The notes below the pieces were generated by a model. It saw nothing but the letters and a program-made list of their open reading frames with translations. It was not told where the DNA came from and ran no database searches. Source: Dehalococcoidia bacterium (lineage in GTDB: Bacteria; Chloroflexota; Dehalococcoidia; Lucifugimonadales; Lucifugimonadaceae). From it: a DNA stretch of 64,000 nt. A program made the position numbers and the translations under genes. Where the stretch lies: positions 25,322 through 89,321 of the forward strand of contig DUCO01000027.1 of assembly GCA_012959765.1 (NCBI GenBank). Reading direction: 5' to 3'. Of the stretch, positions 1 through 8,327 are shown one piece after another. The first letter of the stretch is position 1, and every line of letters starts with the position of its first letter.

Positions 1-930
1 AGCGTCGCTGCACCCTACTTCGATCGCGCCAACGGTCCAGTGTTGCTCGGGATCGTCGTGATGATGGGCATTGGTCCGTTGCTGCCATGGCGTAAGGCTT
101 CGGCTCGATCGCTAAAACAGTGGTTCATCTGGCCAACCCTAACCGGCGCTGTGACGATAGGCACATTGCTGGCACTTGGGGTGGATCGGCCGATAGCTAT
201 CTTTGCATTTGGAGTCGTGGCATTTGTGGCTGCTTCGATCCTTGAAGAATGGTGGCGAGGAACCGCGGCACGTCACAGGTCAGGCGATAACTGGGCGATG
301 TCGTGGTGGAGACTAGTAAACGGCAATCGACCTCGTCATGGCGGCTACATCGTGCACATTTCGATACTCATGCTCGGACTGGGCATCATCGGTACGAACT
401 TCTACCAACAACGCACAGATGGCGCACTGGAGCTAGGCCAGAGTCTTGTGATCGACAACTACCGAATCGAGTACGTCGATAACGGGAGTTCGAATCGACC
501 AGACCGAATAGCGCAGTGGGCGGAGATGTCGGTGTACCGGATCGATGAGGATGATTACGTCGTAGAGTTCGAAACTGCGCGTGCCGACGGCGCAACAGGT
601 TTCACGCTCGAAGACAGCTCGATGAGAGCAAACGACGAGCTGTTAGGGGGAATCGAACCGTGGCACGGTTTCTACGTCGATTTCAACATGGCGTCAGTGC
701 GTTCAGGCATCAGATCAACAATAGTTGAAGACCTCTACGTGATCCCGCGTGATTTTCTGGCTGACGGTCGAGTGTCGCTTGCTGTGAGTATTAACCCGCT
801 GGCATGGTGGTTGTGGGCATCGGGGCCATTTTTCATAATTGGCACTATGGTTGCTCTATGGCCGCAAGCTGCGGTGGAACGCAGACCAACCATGAAGAAA
901 ATTCAAGCAAGCGCGGAGGGCGAAAACTGA
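1..930 (+). CDS. ccmF: Cytochrome c heme lyase subunit CcmF, C-terminal part
   Basis: The reading frame is open from base 1, so the gene begins upstream of the window and only about 309 C-terminal residues are seen. CcmF is the large membrane subunit of the system I heme lyase that joins heme to apocytochrome c outside the membrane. The visible part starts with PYFDRANGP, then the GIGPLLPWR stretch typical of the family. Membrane segments follow near the start (two), around GGYIVHISILMLGLGIIG, and near the C-terminus, with a soluble domain between. The HGGYIVH histidines lie where the family has conserved histidines. It is followed, with one shared base, by the next gene of a ccm operon. A GTG at 40 would be an internal start and is not used. 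Confidence 0.9.
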   Translation, partial: SVAAPYFDRANGPVLLGIVVMMGIGPLLPWRKASARSLKQWFIWPTLTGAVTIGTLLALGVDRPIAIFAFGVVAFVAASILEEWWRGTAARHRSGDNWAMSWWRLVNGNRPRHGGYIVHISILMLGLGIIGTNFYQQRTDGALELGQSLVIDNYRIEYVDNGSSNRPDRIAQWAEMSVYRIDEDDYVVEFETARADGATGFTLEDSSMRANDELLGGIEPWHGFYVDFNMASVRSGIRSTIVEDLYVIPRDFLADGRVSLAVSINPLAWWLWASGPFFIIGTMVALWPQAAVERRPTMKKIQASAEGEN

Positions 931-1295
931 TGCCAATTGTCATCGGAACGCTGCTCGCACTGGCCGCTATAGCAGTGATCGCGTACCCGTTTTTGGGGCG
1001 AACTCGTTACAGGCTCGTCTCAGAAACTTTCGTAACCCGCGAAAAACTTCGAGCGGAGCGTCTTCGGATTTATCGCAAAATAAGTGACATAGAAGCCGAC
1101 TTCACGTCGGGCGATCTTACGGAAGTCGATTACCAGCAGCAGCGAGACCTGCTACGAATTTCGGCTGCTGAAATATTAAGAGAAGAAGCCGGCTCGAAAT
1201 CTAGCCGGGCCGAACGCGACCAAGAACTAGAAAAAGAAATATCACGTTTACGAGAAAAGACCGCCCAATCACCCGAGGGCGGGGACACCTTGTAA
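930..1295 (+). CDS. Short CcmI-like membrane protein
   Basis: 121 residues. It starts at ATG 930, which shares its A with the ccmF stop (TGATG), so the two are probably translationally coupled. A single N-terminal membrane segment (about residues 2-20) is followed by a charged helical region. This contains the pattern DIEADFTSGDLTEVDYQQQ and then a lysine/glutamate-rich tail. The pattern resembles the segment just after the first membrane helix of CcmI, the factor that presents apocytochrome to the heme lyase. The TPR repeats of proteobacterial CcmI are absent. Position between ccmF and a CcmG-like thioredoxin supports a maturation role; a function without TPRs is inference. Confidence 0.6.
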   Translation: MPIVIGTLLALAAIAVIAYPFLGRTRYRLVSETFVTREKLRAERLRIYRKISDIEADFTSGDLTEVDYQQQRDLLRISAAEILREEAGSKSSRAERDQELEKEISRLREKTAQSPEGGDTL

Positions 1296-2611
1296 TGAAC
1301 TCCCGATTTCCAATTACCAAGAAAAATATCTCGATTTCTCTCCGGCTACGACTGCTGGCCATCACAGCGATTACCGTTCTTGCCATCACGTTCCCCACTC
1401 CGTTTCTACAGGGCGGGCTTCACGTAGCGAGTGCCCAGGCACCTGCCGACGAAATTATCGGCATAGTAGTGAACGGCACCGATGGCGGGTCTGTGCCCAC
1501 CGACATGGAAGTGCTGTTGATGTCGATCGATCTGTCAACGAACCAGATCATCCCGTCTTCATCGACGGTCGTCGATGAAGACGGGATTTTCCGATTCCGC
1601 GGCCTGTTATCAGATCCCGGGCTCAGCTATCGAGTTGTTGCAGACTCCGGTATCTACACTCCCTCGGTCGATATGGCTAATCAGGAAAACTGGGGCAATG
1701 TTCAGCTAACCATATACGACGACACCACTTCTCTCGAAGACATCACTCTTAGTTCCTACGTGATGATGATCCCCACGATCGACGCTCGAACTCGCCAGCT
1801 GGGTGTTCTTTCCGTTATCAATGTCGATAACAGGAGTGACCGAATTTGGATTCCAAATATCGACGATCCGAACCTCACCGGTCTGGATCTGCTCCGATTC
1901 AACCTGCCTGATGGCTTCACCGATCTTTCTATCGAGTCGGAGCTTCCGACAGGAAATATTCTTGAAATAAACTCCGGGTTTGCGATGACGAACCCAATCC
2001 CACCGGGTGAAGCGGCAATTCTGATCAGCTACATCATTTCCTATGAAGCTGATGGATTCGAGTTCGGCTTGAAGATGCCTTACGGCGTCGACAAGGTTCG
2101 CATGCTGCTCCCCGATGGCGGCGGCTCGATTACGGGTAACGGGCTTGGCGGAATCGAATCAGTCGTGGTTGCCGAAAGCGTCTTCAACTCTGTTGAGGGA
2201 ATTAACTACGCCGTTGACGATGTGCTCAACATGGTCTTCTCTGAACTGCCTCAGCCAACGGCCCTTCAGTCGTTGTCCGAATTCTTCAAAGGCAGAACGT
2301 ACGTGATCGTCATCATCTGGATAGTCGGACTCGCACTACTCGGAATTCTTGGTTGCGCACTCTATTCGTCACGACGCAAAAAATCTGATCCGAATAGCGA
2401 TAACGATGATGTTCAGACGAATCGTTCCGACATCATCGCCGGGATCGCATCGCTCGATGAGGAGTTCGAGGCGGGTAAAATCGAAGAAGATGATTACAAC
2501 GATCAGCGGGATGAGCTTAAGCGGCTGGCGTTGGACGTAGGCGACGATGCTGACGCTGAATCTGCCGATGCGGAAAAATTTACCTTCGATCCTAAAGAAT
2601 CGGATAAGTAG
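1295..2611 (+). CDS. Membrane-anchored beta-sandwich protein in ccm operon
   Basis: 438 residues, overlapping the previous stop by one base (TAATG). An N-terminal signal or anchor (about residues 15-45, ending in VASAQA) precedes a carboxypeptidase-regulatory-like beta domain with GIFRFRGL, then a second beta-rich extracytoplasmic region. A membrane helix lies at about 337-358 (YVIVIIWIVGLALLGILG). A charged cytoplasmic tail follows, containing SLDEEFEAGKIEEDDYNDQR. That tail closely matches the motif of the preceding small CcmI-like protein, which suggests both tails contact the same partner. I recognise no named family for the whole protein. Location in the ccm operon suggests a role in cytochrome c handling. 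Confidence 0.6.
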   Translation: MNSRFPITKKNISISLRLRLLAITAITVLAITFPTPFLQGGLHVASAQAPADEIIGIVVNGTDGGSVPTDMEVLLMSIDLSTNQIIPSSSTVVDEDGIFRFRGLLSDPGLSYRVVADSGIYTPSVDMANQENWGNVQLTIYDDTTSLEDITLSSYVMMIPTIDARTRQLGVLSVINVDNRSDRIWIPNIDDPNLTGLDLLRFNLPDGFTDLSIESELPTGNILEINSGFAMTNPIPPGEAAILISYIISYEADGFEFGLKMPYGVDKVRMLLPDGGGSITGNGLGGIESVVVAESVFNSVEGINYAVDDVLNMVFSELPQPTALQSLSEFFKGRTYVIVIIWIVGLALLGILGCALYSSRRKKSDPNSDNDDVQTNRSDIIAGIASLDEEFEAGKIEEDDYNDQRDELKRLALDVGDDADAESADAEKFTFDPKESDK

Positions 2612-2613
2612 TC

Positions 2614-3195
2614 GTGGGCCAGAGGCGCCAGGTTTCAATTGGGGTTGGAATACCAGTTCTGCTCGTTCTGGCGCTGTTCGCCTGGGGTGTAGTTCAGAAC
2701 GATGGCGCAACCGGTCGCCCCGGCGTCAACGATAACTTCGGCGAGGTCGGGTTATCGGTCGAGCCGTTTTCTGATTTTGAACTGACCACACTCGATGGCG
2801 ATGTGATTTCGATCGAAGACTTTCGAGGCAAAATTGTTGTCGTCGACTTCTGGTCATCGTGGTGTGCACCCTGCCGCGCTGAAGGCCCAGTTCTCGCCGA
2901 AACCTACAAGAAGTGGCGAGATCGTGACGTTGAATTCATCGGCGTTGCGATTTGGGACTCGGAAGAGCCTGTGCGAGATTTCATTGAATTTCACGGCATC
3001 GAGTATGTAAACGGGATCGATCCTAACGGACAGATTTCTGTCAACTTTGGCGTGAGCGGGATTCCGGAAAAGTTCTTCATTAACCCTGATGGCGAAATAG
3101 TTCGCAAAATCATTGGGCCCAACACTAGGAACACGCTCGACGGCATTCTGACTGAGATGACCGACGAGATGCTCGGGATTACTTCGGCGGGTTAG
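2614..3195 (+). CDS. ccmG: CcmG/TlpA-type thiol-disulfide oxidoreductase
   Basis: 193 residues from GTG 2614, two bases after the previous stop. One N-terminal membrane anchor (about 8-27) is followed by a thioredoxin fold with the active site WCAPC at about 83-87. The cis-proline loop is GVSGIPEKFF at about 148-157. Family members are membrane-tethered reductants that keep the apocytochrome heme-binding cysteines reduced. As the last gene of the cluster it fits CcmG (DsbE). The generic TlpA/ResA label is equally defensible from sequence alone. Confidence 0.85.
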   Translation: MGQRRQVSIGVGIPVLLVLALFAWGVVQNDGATGRPGVNDNFGEVGLSVEPFSDFELTTLDGDVISIEDFRGKIVVVDFWSSWCAPCRAEGPVLAETYKKWRDRDVEFIGVAIWDSEEPVRDFIEFHGIEYVNGIDPNGQISVNFGVSGIPEKFFINPDGEIVRKIIGPNTRNTLDGILTEMTDEMLGITSAG

Positions 3196-3255
3196 TTAGT
3201 CGGTACACCCGATTCCCAACTCGTAGCTCTCGATGACTCGCAAACAACTCTCGAA

Positions 3256-3290
3256 TTGTCATGCTGAACTTGATTCAGTATCTATTCCAC
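3256..3290. repeat. Dispersed repeat, TGTCATnCTGA type
   Basis: The stretch TTGTCATGCTGAACTTGA followed by TTCAGTATCTA is an imperfect inverted repeat (CTGAA/TTCAG). A related unit lies at 32071-32101 (TGTCATCCTGATGA ... ATCAGGATCTA). It sits between two convergent genes, as short palindromic intergenic repeats usually do. Confidence 0.55.
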
Positions 3291-3322
3291 GCGGGTACAA
3301 CGTTCAGTCCGAGCGTCAACGT

Positions 3323-3343
3323 CCTGGCGAATACACCGCCAGG
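3323..3343. other. Hairpin between convergent operons
   Basis: CCTGGCG (3323-3329) and CGCCAGG (3337-3343) form a perfect 7-bp stem with a 7-base loop. It lies between the ends of the ccm operon and the minus-strand SDR operon. Neither strand has a following T run, so it may end or protect transcripts but is not a classical terminator. Confidence 0.45.
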
Positions 3344-3357
3344 CGCAACACACCGAC

Positions 3358-4170
3358 CTAGTTCATTCGGATTCCACCGTCGACATTCAAAGCCTGGCCT
3401 GTGATCGAGCGGGCTCTGTCGGAAGCGAGGAATGCAACTGCTTTACCAATGTCTTCTGGGGTCTGTTCACGCCCCAGCGGAACCGACTCAGAAACTGTTT
3501 GTTGGAAAATCTGTCTCGGCGTCATCCCAGCGTTTTGCTCGTCGGTAGCTTTTCTCCACTTGGCGATATCCTGCCAGAGTGGCGTCCAGATCAGTCCGGG
3601 GCACACGGCGTTGACGTTTATTCCATGCGAAGCGAGCTTGTACGCCCACGCCTGCGATACATTTATGGCCGCCGCCTTCGAAGCTGCGTAAGAAGCGAAT
3701 CCCGATCGTCCGACCCTTCCAGAGATCGACGAAATGTTCACTATCTTTCCGTACCCCCGGTCGACCATGTACTTCTCGACCGATTGCGTGCCGTTCACCA
3801 TTCCATACACGTTCACATCGAACGTTGCCTGCCAGTCTTCAACAAGCGGTTTCTTACGAGTCGTGAAGCCCGAAGAGCCGCCAACTCCAGCATTGTTCAC
3901 CAGCACATCCAGTTGACCGTACTCTTCGAGGGCAGCTTCGACCATGTCGTCGGTCGACCACTGCTGGGTCACATCTGTCTCGCAGTAGTACGAACGAGTT
4001 CCGCCAGCCTTGATTTCGGCGACAACTTCTCGGGCCGATTCCTCGGCCATGTCGGCTATCACCACGTTCGAGCCGAGTGCCGCCAACTCGAGCGCAATGC
4101 CGCGCCCTATCCCCCGGGCGCCGCCGGTAACTACAGCTGTTTTTCCTTCGAAATCCATAGTCAAATACAT
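3358..4170 (-). CDS. Short-chain dehydrogenase/reductase (classical SDR)
   Basis: About 270 residues. It has the glycine-rich cofactor loop TGGARGIG near residues 15-22, NNAGVGG near 93, and the catalytic YAASK with an upstream Ser (NISSISG). The C-terminal ITGQALNVDGG is typical of FabG-like SDRs. The enzyme should reduce or oxidise a carbonyl/alcohol with NAD(P); the substrate cannot be told. I prefer ATG at 4170 because AAGG lies six bases upstream; TTG 4173 and ATG 4158 are possible. It lies eight bases downstream of a paralogous SDR (about 45% similar by eye), so the pair is probably one operon that arose by duplication. Confidence 0.8.
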   Translation of the reverse strand: MYLTMDFEGKTAVVTGGARGIGRGIALELAALGSNVVIADMAEESAREVVAEIKAGGTRSYYCETDVTQQWSTDDMVEAALEEYGQLDVLVNNAGVGGSSGFTTRKKPLVEDWQATFDVNVYGMVNGTQSVEKYMVDRGYGKIVNISSISGRVGRSGFASYAASKAAAINVSQAWAYKLASHGINVNAVCPGLIWTPLWQDIAKWRKATDEQNAGMTPRQIFQQTVSESVPLGREQTPEDIGKAVAFLASDRARSITGQALNVDGGIRMN

Positions 4171-4178
4171 CAAGCGCC

Positions 4179-4979
4179 TTAGCGCATATAGAAGCCGCCA
4201 TCGACGTTGAGAGCCTGCCCGGTGATGTTCTTCGCATCGTCAGATACGAAGAACGCGACAGCATCGGCTACGTCTTCAGGGGTCTGTTCTTTTTGCATCG
4301 GAATTTTCTCCGCAATCATGGTGTCGAACACCTGTCGCGGGGTCATTCCCTCGTAGGCCGGGACGTCGTGTGCGTAGCGATCGCCAACCTGTTCCCACAT
4401 CGGGGTCCAGAGAAGTCCGGGGCAGATAGCGTTAACCGTGATGTTGAATCGAGCCAGCTCAAGTGCCGTCGATTGGGTGAGGCTGATGACCGCCGCCTTC
4501 GATGCCGAGTAGTGCGACAGTGACGGCCGCCCTTCCCTGCCAGCGACCGACGCAAGATTCACTATCCGACCCGATCGTCTTTTGATCATCTGTTGCTGAA
4601 ACGCCGAAGTCACGTTCGACATTCCGATCACGTTCACGTGGTAGGTCAGCTTCCAGTCGTCTTCGGTTGAGTGGGAGCGGGTCTGCCATCCCGGTGACCC
4701 CGCAATGCCGGCGTTGTTAATCAGGAAATCGGCTGGACCAACAGAATCGATGGTCGCCTGTGCGAGTCCTTCGCAGGCGGCGACGTTCGTGACATCGGTG
4801 GTGAAGGCTGAAGAGCTACCGGATATCTCGGCCACTTCGGCTGCAGTGACTTCCGCGGCTTCCTCGTTGATATCCGCGATCATCACGGCAGCACCTTTAT
4901 CGGCCAATTTGAGCACGATTGCCCGACCGATGCCTGTCGCACCGCCGGTAACCACCGCCACCTGTCCCGTAAAATTCAC
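4179..4979 (-). CDS. Short-chain dehydrogenase/reductase (classical SDR)
   Basis: 266 residues, with the cofactor loop TGGATGIG, NNAGIAG, an active-site YSASK and a C-terminal ITGQALNVDGGFYM. It is the first gene of a two-gene SDR operon. The shared insertion around LWTPMW(EQ) and the MTPRQ(V/I)F segment in both proteins marks them as close paralogues, perhaps acting on related substrates. Both carry the long loop after the catalytic region that shapes the substrate pocket. No substrate can be assigned. Confidence 0.8.
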   Translation of the reverse strand: MNFTGQVAVVTGGATGIGRAIVLKLADKGAAVMIADINEEAAEVTAAEVAEISGSSSAFTTDVTNVAACEGLAQATIDSVGPADFLINNAGIAGSPGWQTRSHSTEDDWKLTYHVNVIGMSNVTSAFQQQMIKRRSGRIVNLASVAGREGRPSLSHYSASKAAVISLTQSTALELARFNITVNAICPGLLWTPMWEQVGDRYAHDVPAYEGMTPRQVFDTMIAEKIPMQKEQTPEDVADAVAFFVSDDAKNITGQALNVDGGFYMR

Positions 4980-5108
4980 TACCCACCGCGCTAAATAAAG
5001 CCGTTTACGTGCTTAGATTCGGGTAGGGATTATACTTGGATGCGTTTGAAATCGATGTACTCACACTGCGAGTTATGTGCAGGTTTGGTATGCGAACGGG
5101 AATGAGTT

Positions 5109-5480
5109 TTGACAGTTTCTAGAAAACAGGCTCTCGAATACGGGTACAAATTGCTTGAAAAACCTCGTTCTCACTTGAGGGTGGAATTGAATCAGGACAA
5201 AAGCGGAGTAACCGTCACGCACAAGGGCCGTGTGCTTACCCGGATGTACCTGAATCGAAGCGGAATGAACGCTGCAGTTGCGATTTCGGAAGCGATGGCA
5301 ATCAAGCTTCCCGCACTTGGTGGCAGCACCAGCGGCCTAGTTTCTACGGGTCTGTTATACCGGGTGCTTGCGCTCTCACAGCTTGATTTCCGTAACCCCA
5401 CTTCATACGAGCTTGCAAGCGAGCTTGTTGACGAGGCGATTTCAATGCAACGGGGTGCGAGCACGACCTCTGGTGTGTAG
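5109..5480 (+). CDS. Hypothetical protein
   Basis: 123 residues from TTG 5109. No signal peptide or membrane segment is visible. The product is basic at the N-terminus, then mixed alpha/beta. I do not recognise the family. The TTG start is chosen because the upstream ATG at 5102 is out of frame and runs into a stop. A TATACT box at 5031-5036 could serve as -10 for it, without a convincing -35. The gene lies between the divergent SDR operon and the fatty-acid locus and is separated from the latter by a hairpin. Confidence 0.5.
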   Translation: MTVSRKQALEYGYKLLEKPRSHLRVELNQDKSGVTVTHKGRVLTRMYLNRSGMNAAVAISEAMAIKLPALGGSTSGLVSTGLLYRVLALSQLDFRNPTSYELASELVDEAISMQRGASTTSGV

Positions 5481-5498
5481 TTTGTTTTCGGGTAGAAT

Positions 5499-5520
5499 TT
5501 TGCCCCGCTTGCAGGGCAAA
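5499..5520. other. Inverted repeat upstream of fatty-acid locus
   Basis: TTTGCCC (5499-5505) and GGGCAAA (5514-5520) form a perfect 7-bp inverted repeat with an 8-base loop. It is followed by TATACAATGTATCTTTT, an AT-rich stretch that could contain a -10 element for the downstream genes. It could be an operator for the fatty-acid operon or a hairpin ending the preceding gene; there is no T run directly after the stem. Confidence 0.4.
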
Positions 5521-5587
5521 TATACAATGTATCTTTTACGTTCAAATTCCTCTGCGCTTAATTAGCTGAAATTCACAAGGAACTTTA

Positions 5588-6004
5588 TTGGTCGAACCTC
5601 TGATTTCGACAGCAACAGTTGGGCATATCTTCGGTCCGTATGACGTGACCATCCCGTCGGACCGAGCACACGCTTATGCGACAGCTGTTGGCGGCGAAGA
5701 ATCGCCCGACTACGGTGATTCGCTTGCCCCAATTCTGATAGTAGCCGCCGCGCTCACCAAATTAATCGAGGACCTCGGCCTGTATGCAGGCGGACTCCAA
5801 ACGATCCACGCTGGTCAGGAAGTTAGCTGGTCCAGACGGGTGAAGATCGGCGAGCAGGTCGACGCCACAGGAAAGCTGGCTGCCAACTCGATACGGCGCG
5901 GAAATCACTTCGCCACGGTAGCGGTTTCGTACACAGATTCCTCAGGAGCCGAAATCGGGACATCCTCGACGACGATTATCGTGAGCGGGGAGGTGTCATC
6001 GTGA
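5588..6004 (+). CDS. HadA-like MaoC-family dehydratase subunit (non-catalytic partner)
   Basis: 138 residues, TTG start at 5588 preceded by AAGGAA five bases upstream. It has the hot-dog fold of the FAS1-like/MaoC N-terminal family (GHIFGPYDVTIPSDRAHAYA). Where catalytic members have GDxNPIH it reads GGEESPDYG, so the catalytic Asp and His are missing. It overlaps the next gene, a complete MaoC hydratase, by four bases. A degenerate and an active hot-dog subunit encoded in tandem is the arrangement of mycobacterial HadA-HadB, the (3R)-hydroxyacyl-ACP dehydratase. That function here is inferred from layout and neighbours. Confidence 0.7.
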   Translation: MVEPLISTATVGHIFGPYDVTIPSDRAHAYATAVGGEESPDYGDSLAPILIVAAALTKLIEDLGLYAGGLQTIHAGQEVSWSRRVKIGEQVDATGKLAANSIRRGNHFATVAVSYTDSSGAEIGTSSTTIIVSGEVSS

Positions 6005-6420
6005 ACACCAACAAAGCCAGTAAGACCGTTGGCGATCAGCTCGCAGGATTCGAGCGCCAGATATCGCAAGAACGAGTCGACGCCTATGCAGAGGCTTCTG
6101 GCGATCACAATCCCATACATCTTGATGAGTCGTATGCCACAACAACCCAGTTCGGTACGCGAATCGCCCATGGAATGCTAAGTCTTGCACTCGTCACCGA
6201 GATGCTTGCGACATCGTTTCCAAACACCTGGCACTCTGGCGGCAAGTTGAAAGTTCGGTTCACCGCACCGGTGTTCCCGGGCGAAACCGTAGTGACGTAT
6301 GGCGAGATAACGTCGATCGCTGAAACAGAAAACGGATTGATCGCAACGTGCAACATCGGCTGCAAAAAACCCGATGGTACGGATGCGGTTGCCGGGCGAG
6401 CAACCGTGCCGTTGGAATAA
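6001..6420 (+). CDS. HadB-like (R)-specific MaoC dehydratase, catalytic subunit
   Basis: 139 residues. The hydratase-2 motif YAEASGDHNPIHLD (about 24-37) is complete, with the catalytic Asp and His, followed by the usual AHGMLSLAL helix. These enzymes interconvert (3R)-3-hydroxyacyl and trans-2-enoyl thioesters. The GTG start at 6001 overlaps the upstream partner, pointing to a 1:1 complex. With plsX, fabG and a FabL-like reductase downstream and no fabZ in view, the pair probably supplies the dehydration step of fatty-acid elongation. A role in beta-oxidation or acyl-CoA metabolism is less likely here. Confidence 0.8.
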   Translation: MNTNKASKTVGDQLAGFERQISQERVDAYAEASGDHNPIHLDESYATTTQFGTRIAHGMLSLALVTEMLATSFPNTWHSGGKLKVRFTAPVFPGETVVTYGEITSIAETENGLIATCNIGCKKPDGTDAVAGRATVPLE

Positions 6421-6474
6421 CATGAAGCAGGGCTTTGACAGCACGGGCCATGAGCCAATCAAACGGATCAAATA

Positions 6475-7491
6475 ATGACGGGTACTCCTGAAGGCATAAT
6501 TTCAATCGCTCTCGATGCAATGGGCGGCGACCACGGCCCCGTGGTCATGGTTCCAGCAGCATTGAAAGCTATTGGCGAAGGCGGTGTTGCTGTCACACTG
6601 GTCGGCGATGCTGAGGCAATTCAGGTAGAGCTAGATAAATACGACACCCCGGAAAAGCAGTTAGCTCAAATCGTTCCTGCCGAAGGCGTTGTCGAAGAAG
6701 GCGAAAGCCCTGCCCGCGCTTTCCGCTCGAAGCCCAAAGCTTCGATTTTCGTTTCCGCAGGTGTAGTGAAAATGGGCAAGGCCACCGGGTTTGTGAGCAT
6801 GGGCTCAACCGGAGCTTCGATTGCTGCGGCAACCGTGATGTACGGCACACTCGACGGAATCGACCGTGGTGCTCTGGGTGGACCGGTAGTCGGCTACTCA
6901 CCAAACACAATCATCATCGATCTCGGAACGAACGTCGACACCCGCCCCAGACTGCTCGTCGATTTCGCAGCGCTCGGCAACGTGATGTCGAAGCACATTT
7001 ACAAGAACGAGAATCCGCGTGTTGCCCTCCTGAGTGTGGGTTCAGAGAAGGGCAAGGGCAATGCCCAGATCAATGAAGCCACCGATCTGCTGAATTCAAC
7101 CGGCCTAAACTTCATAGGCAACATCGAACCAAACGATCTACCCTTCGGCAAGGCAGAAGTTGTTCTTTGCGACGGATTCGTTGGTAACGTTATCCTGAAG
7201 CTGACAGAAGGGCTTGGCGACGCGATCGTCGATCACGTAAAGGAAGCTCTCGGAGAATCACCGGAAACCGAGAAGCTGACCAAAGAAATCTTCGAACGCA
7301 TGAATATTCTTGAAGCCTTCGGTGGCGGGCCACTTCTAGGAGTGAACGGCCTCGCAATCGTCGGACACGGAGCCTCTGGGGTCAATGCGGTAGCAAACGC
7401 CATTGGAACTGCCAGGTACGTGGTCGAAACGGGGTTGATCGAAGCCCAGCAGGCAGAACTCGATAAAATTAGAGCAGAAGTCAGCGAATAG
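6475..7491 (+). CDS. plsX: Phosphate acyltransferase PlsX
   Basis: 338 residues, the usual length for PlsX, which makes acyl-phosphate from acyl-ACP and phosphate for membrane phospholipid synthesis. It has the family start ALDAMGGDHGP, GATGF-like KATGFVSMGSTGA, and the C-terminal GGGPLLGVNGLAIVGHG. It stands between the dehydratase pair and fabG; plsX-fab clusters are common. The protein acts at the inner face of the membrane. Confidence 0.95.
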   Translation: MTGTPEGIISIALDAMGGDHGPVVMVPAALKAIGEGGVAVTLVGDAEAIQVELDKYDTPEKQLAQIVPAEGVVEEGESPARAFRSKPKASIFVSAGVVKMGKATGFVSMGSTGASIAAATVMYGTLDGIDRGALGGPVVGYSPNTIIIDLGTNVDTRPRLLVDFAALGNVMSKHIYKNENPRVALLSVGSEKGKGNAQINEATDLLNSTGLNFIGNIEPNDLPFGKAEVVLCDGFVGNVILKLTEGLGDAIVDHVKEALGESPETEKLTKEIFERMNILEAFGGGPLLGVNGLAIVGHGASGVNAVANAIGTARYVVETGLIEAQQAELDKIRAEVSE

Positions 7492-7563
7492 CATTCCTTC
7501 TGACCGGCTCGTACGGCTAATCTTAATTGGCAGCGCGAAGCGAAGAGACTTGAGGGTTAAATA

Positions 7564-8310
7564 TTGAGTGGCAATACGCCAAGAAGTGCACTGGTAACTG
7601 GTGGATCTCGCGGGATCGGACGAGCAACAGCTCTTCGACTGGCAGCGAATGGTCACCGTGTCGCAGTGAACTACAACACTCATCCTGAAGAAGCCGAAAC
7701 GGTTGTCGAAGAAATTAGTGCGGCCGGTGGAACAGCGATCGCGATTGGCGGAAACGTCGCCGAAAAAGAAAGCGTCGTTGCGATGATCGACAAGGCCGTA
7801 GAAGCACACGGTCCGATCGAAATCCTGATCAACAACGCTGGTGTGATCCAAGATTCACTGCTGATGAGAATGAAGGACGAACAATTCGAATACACCATGA
7901 ATGTGAACATGTACGGCACGTACTACTGCACTCACAAGGTGATTCCCGGCATGGTCAAAGGCCGCTGGGGCAGAATTGTGAACGTTTCTTCCGTAGTCGG
8001 CATGCGTGGAAACATCGGTCAATCGAACTACTCGGCTTCAAAGGCCGCTGTCTTCGGCTTCACGCAGTCGATAGCCAAGGAAGTTGCAACGCGTGGCATC
8101 ACTGCGAACGTTGTTGCTCCGGGCTACATCACAACCGCTACTTCAGCCGATATTTCCGACAAGCAGCGAGACACCGTACTCACGTGGATTCCGCAGGGTC
8201 GATTCGGAGAGCCAGATGAAGTGGCCCCGGCTATCGTTTTCCTGACCACTGACGAAGCGCAGTACATTACCGGCGACATCATCCGCGTCGATGGCGGCAT
8301 GGCCATATAG
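7564..8310 (+). CDS. fabG: 3-oxoacyl-ACP reductase FabG
   Basis: 248 residues from TTG 7564, with GAGGG eight bases upstream. It has TGGSRGIGRA, NNAGVIQDSLL (the FabG-typical sequence after NNAG), catalytic Ser in VNVSSVVG, YSASK, and the N-terminal-to-C-terminal FabG landmarks ANVVAPGYI and ITGDIIRVDGGMAI. It should reduce 3-oxoacyl-ACP with NADPH. It lies 17 bases upstream of the enoyl-reductase gene. Confidence 0.92.
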   Translation: MSGNTPRSALVTGGSRGIGRATALRLAANGHRVAVNYNTHPEEAETVVEEISAAGGTAIAIGGNVAEKESVVAMIDKAVEAHGPIEILINNAGVIQDSLLMRMKDEQFEYTMNVNMYGTYYCTHKVIPGMVKGRWGRIVNVSSVVGMRGNIGQSNYSASKAAVFGFTQSIAKEVATRGITANVVAPGYITTATSADISDKQRDTVLTWIPQGRFGEPDEVAPAIVFLTTDEAQYITGDIIRVDGGMAI

Positions 8311-8327
8311 CCTCTGGGGGCACAACT

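Noticed and set aside
3499..4182. Long open frame on the plus strand over the SDR gene
   Set aside because: It is the mirror of a well-supported SDR on the minus strand and has no domain of its own.
5040..5105. 21-codon frame with three cysteines before the 5109 gene
   Set aside because: It starts only three bases after the TATACT box, has no ribosome binding site, and the family content cannot be judged.
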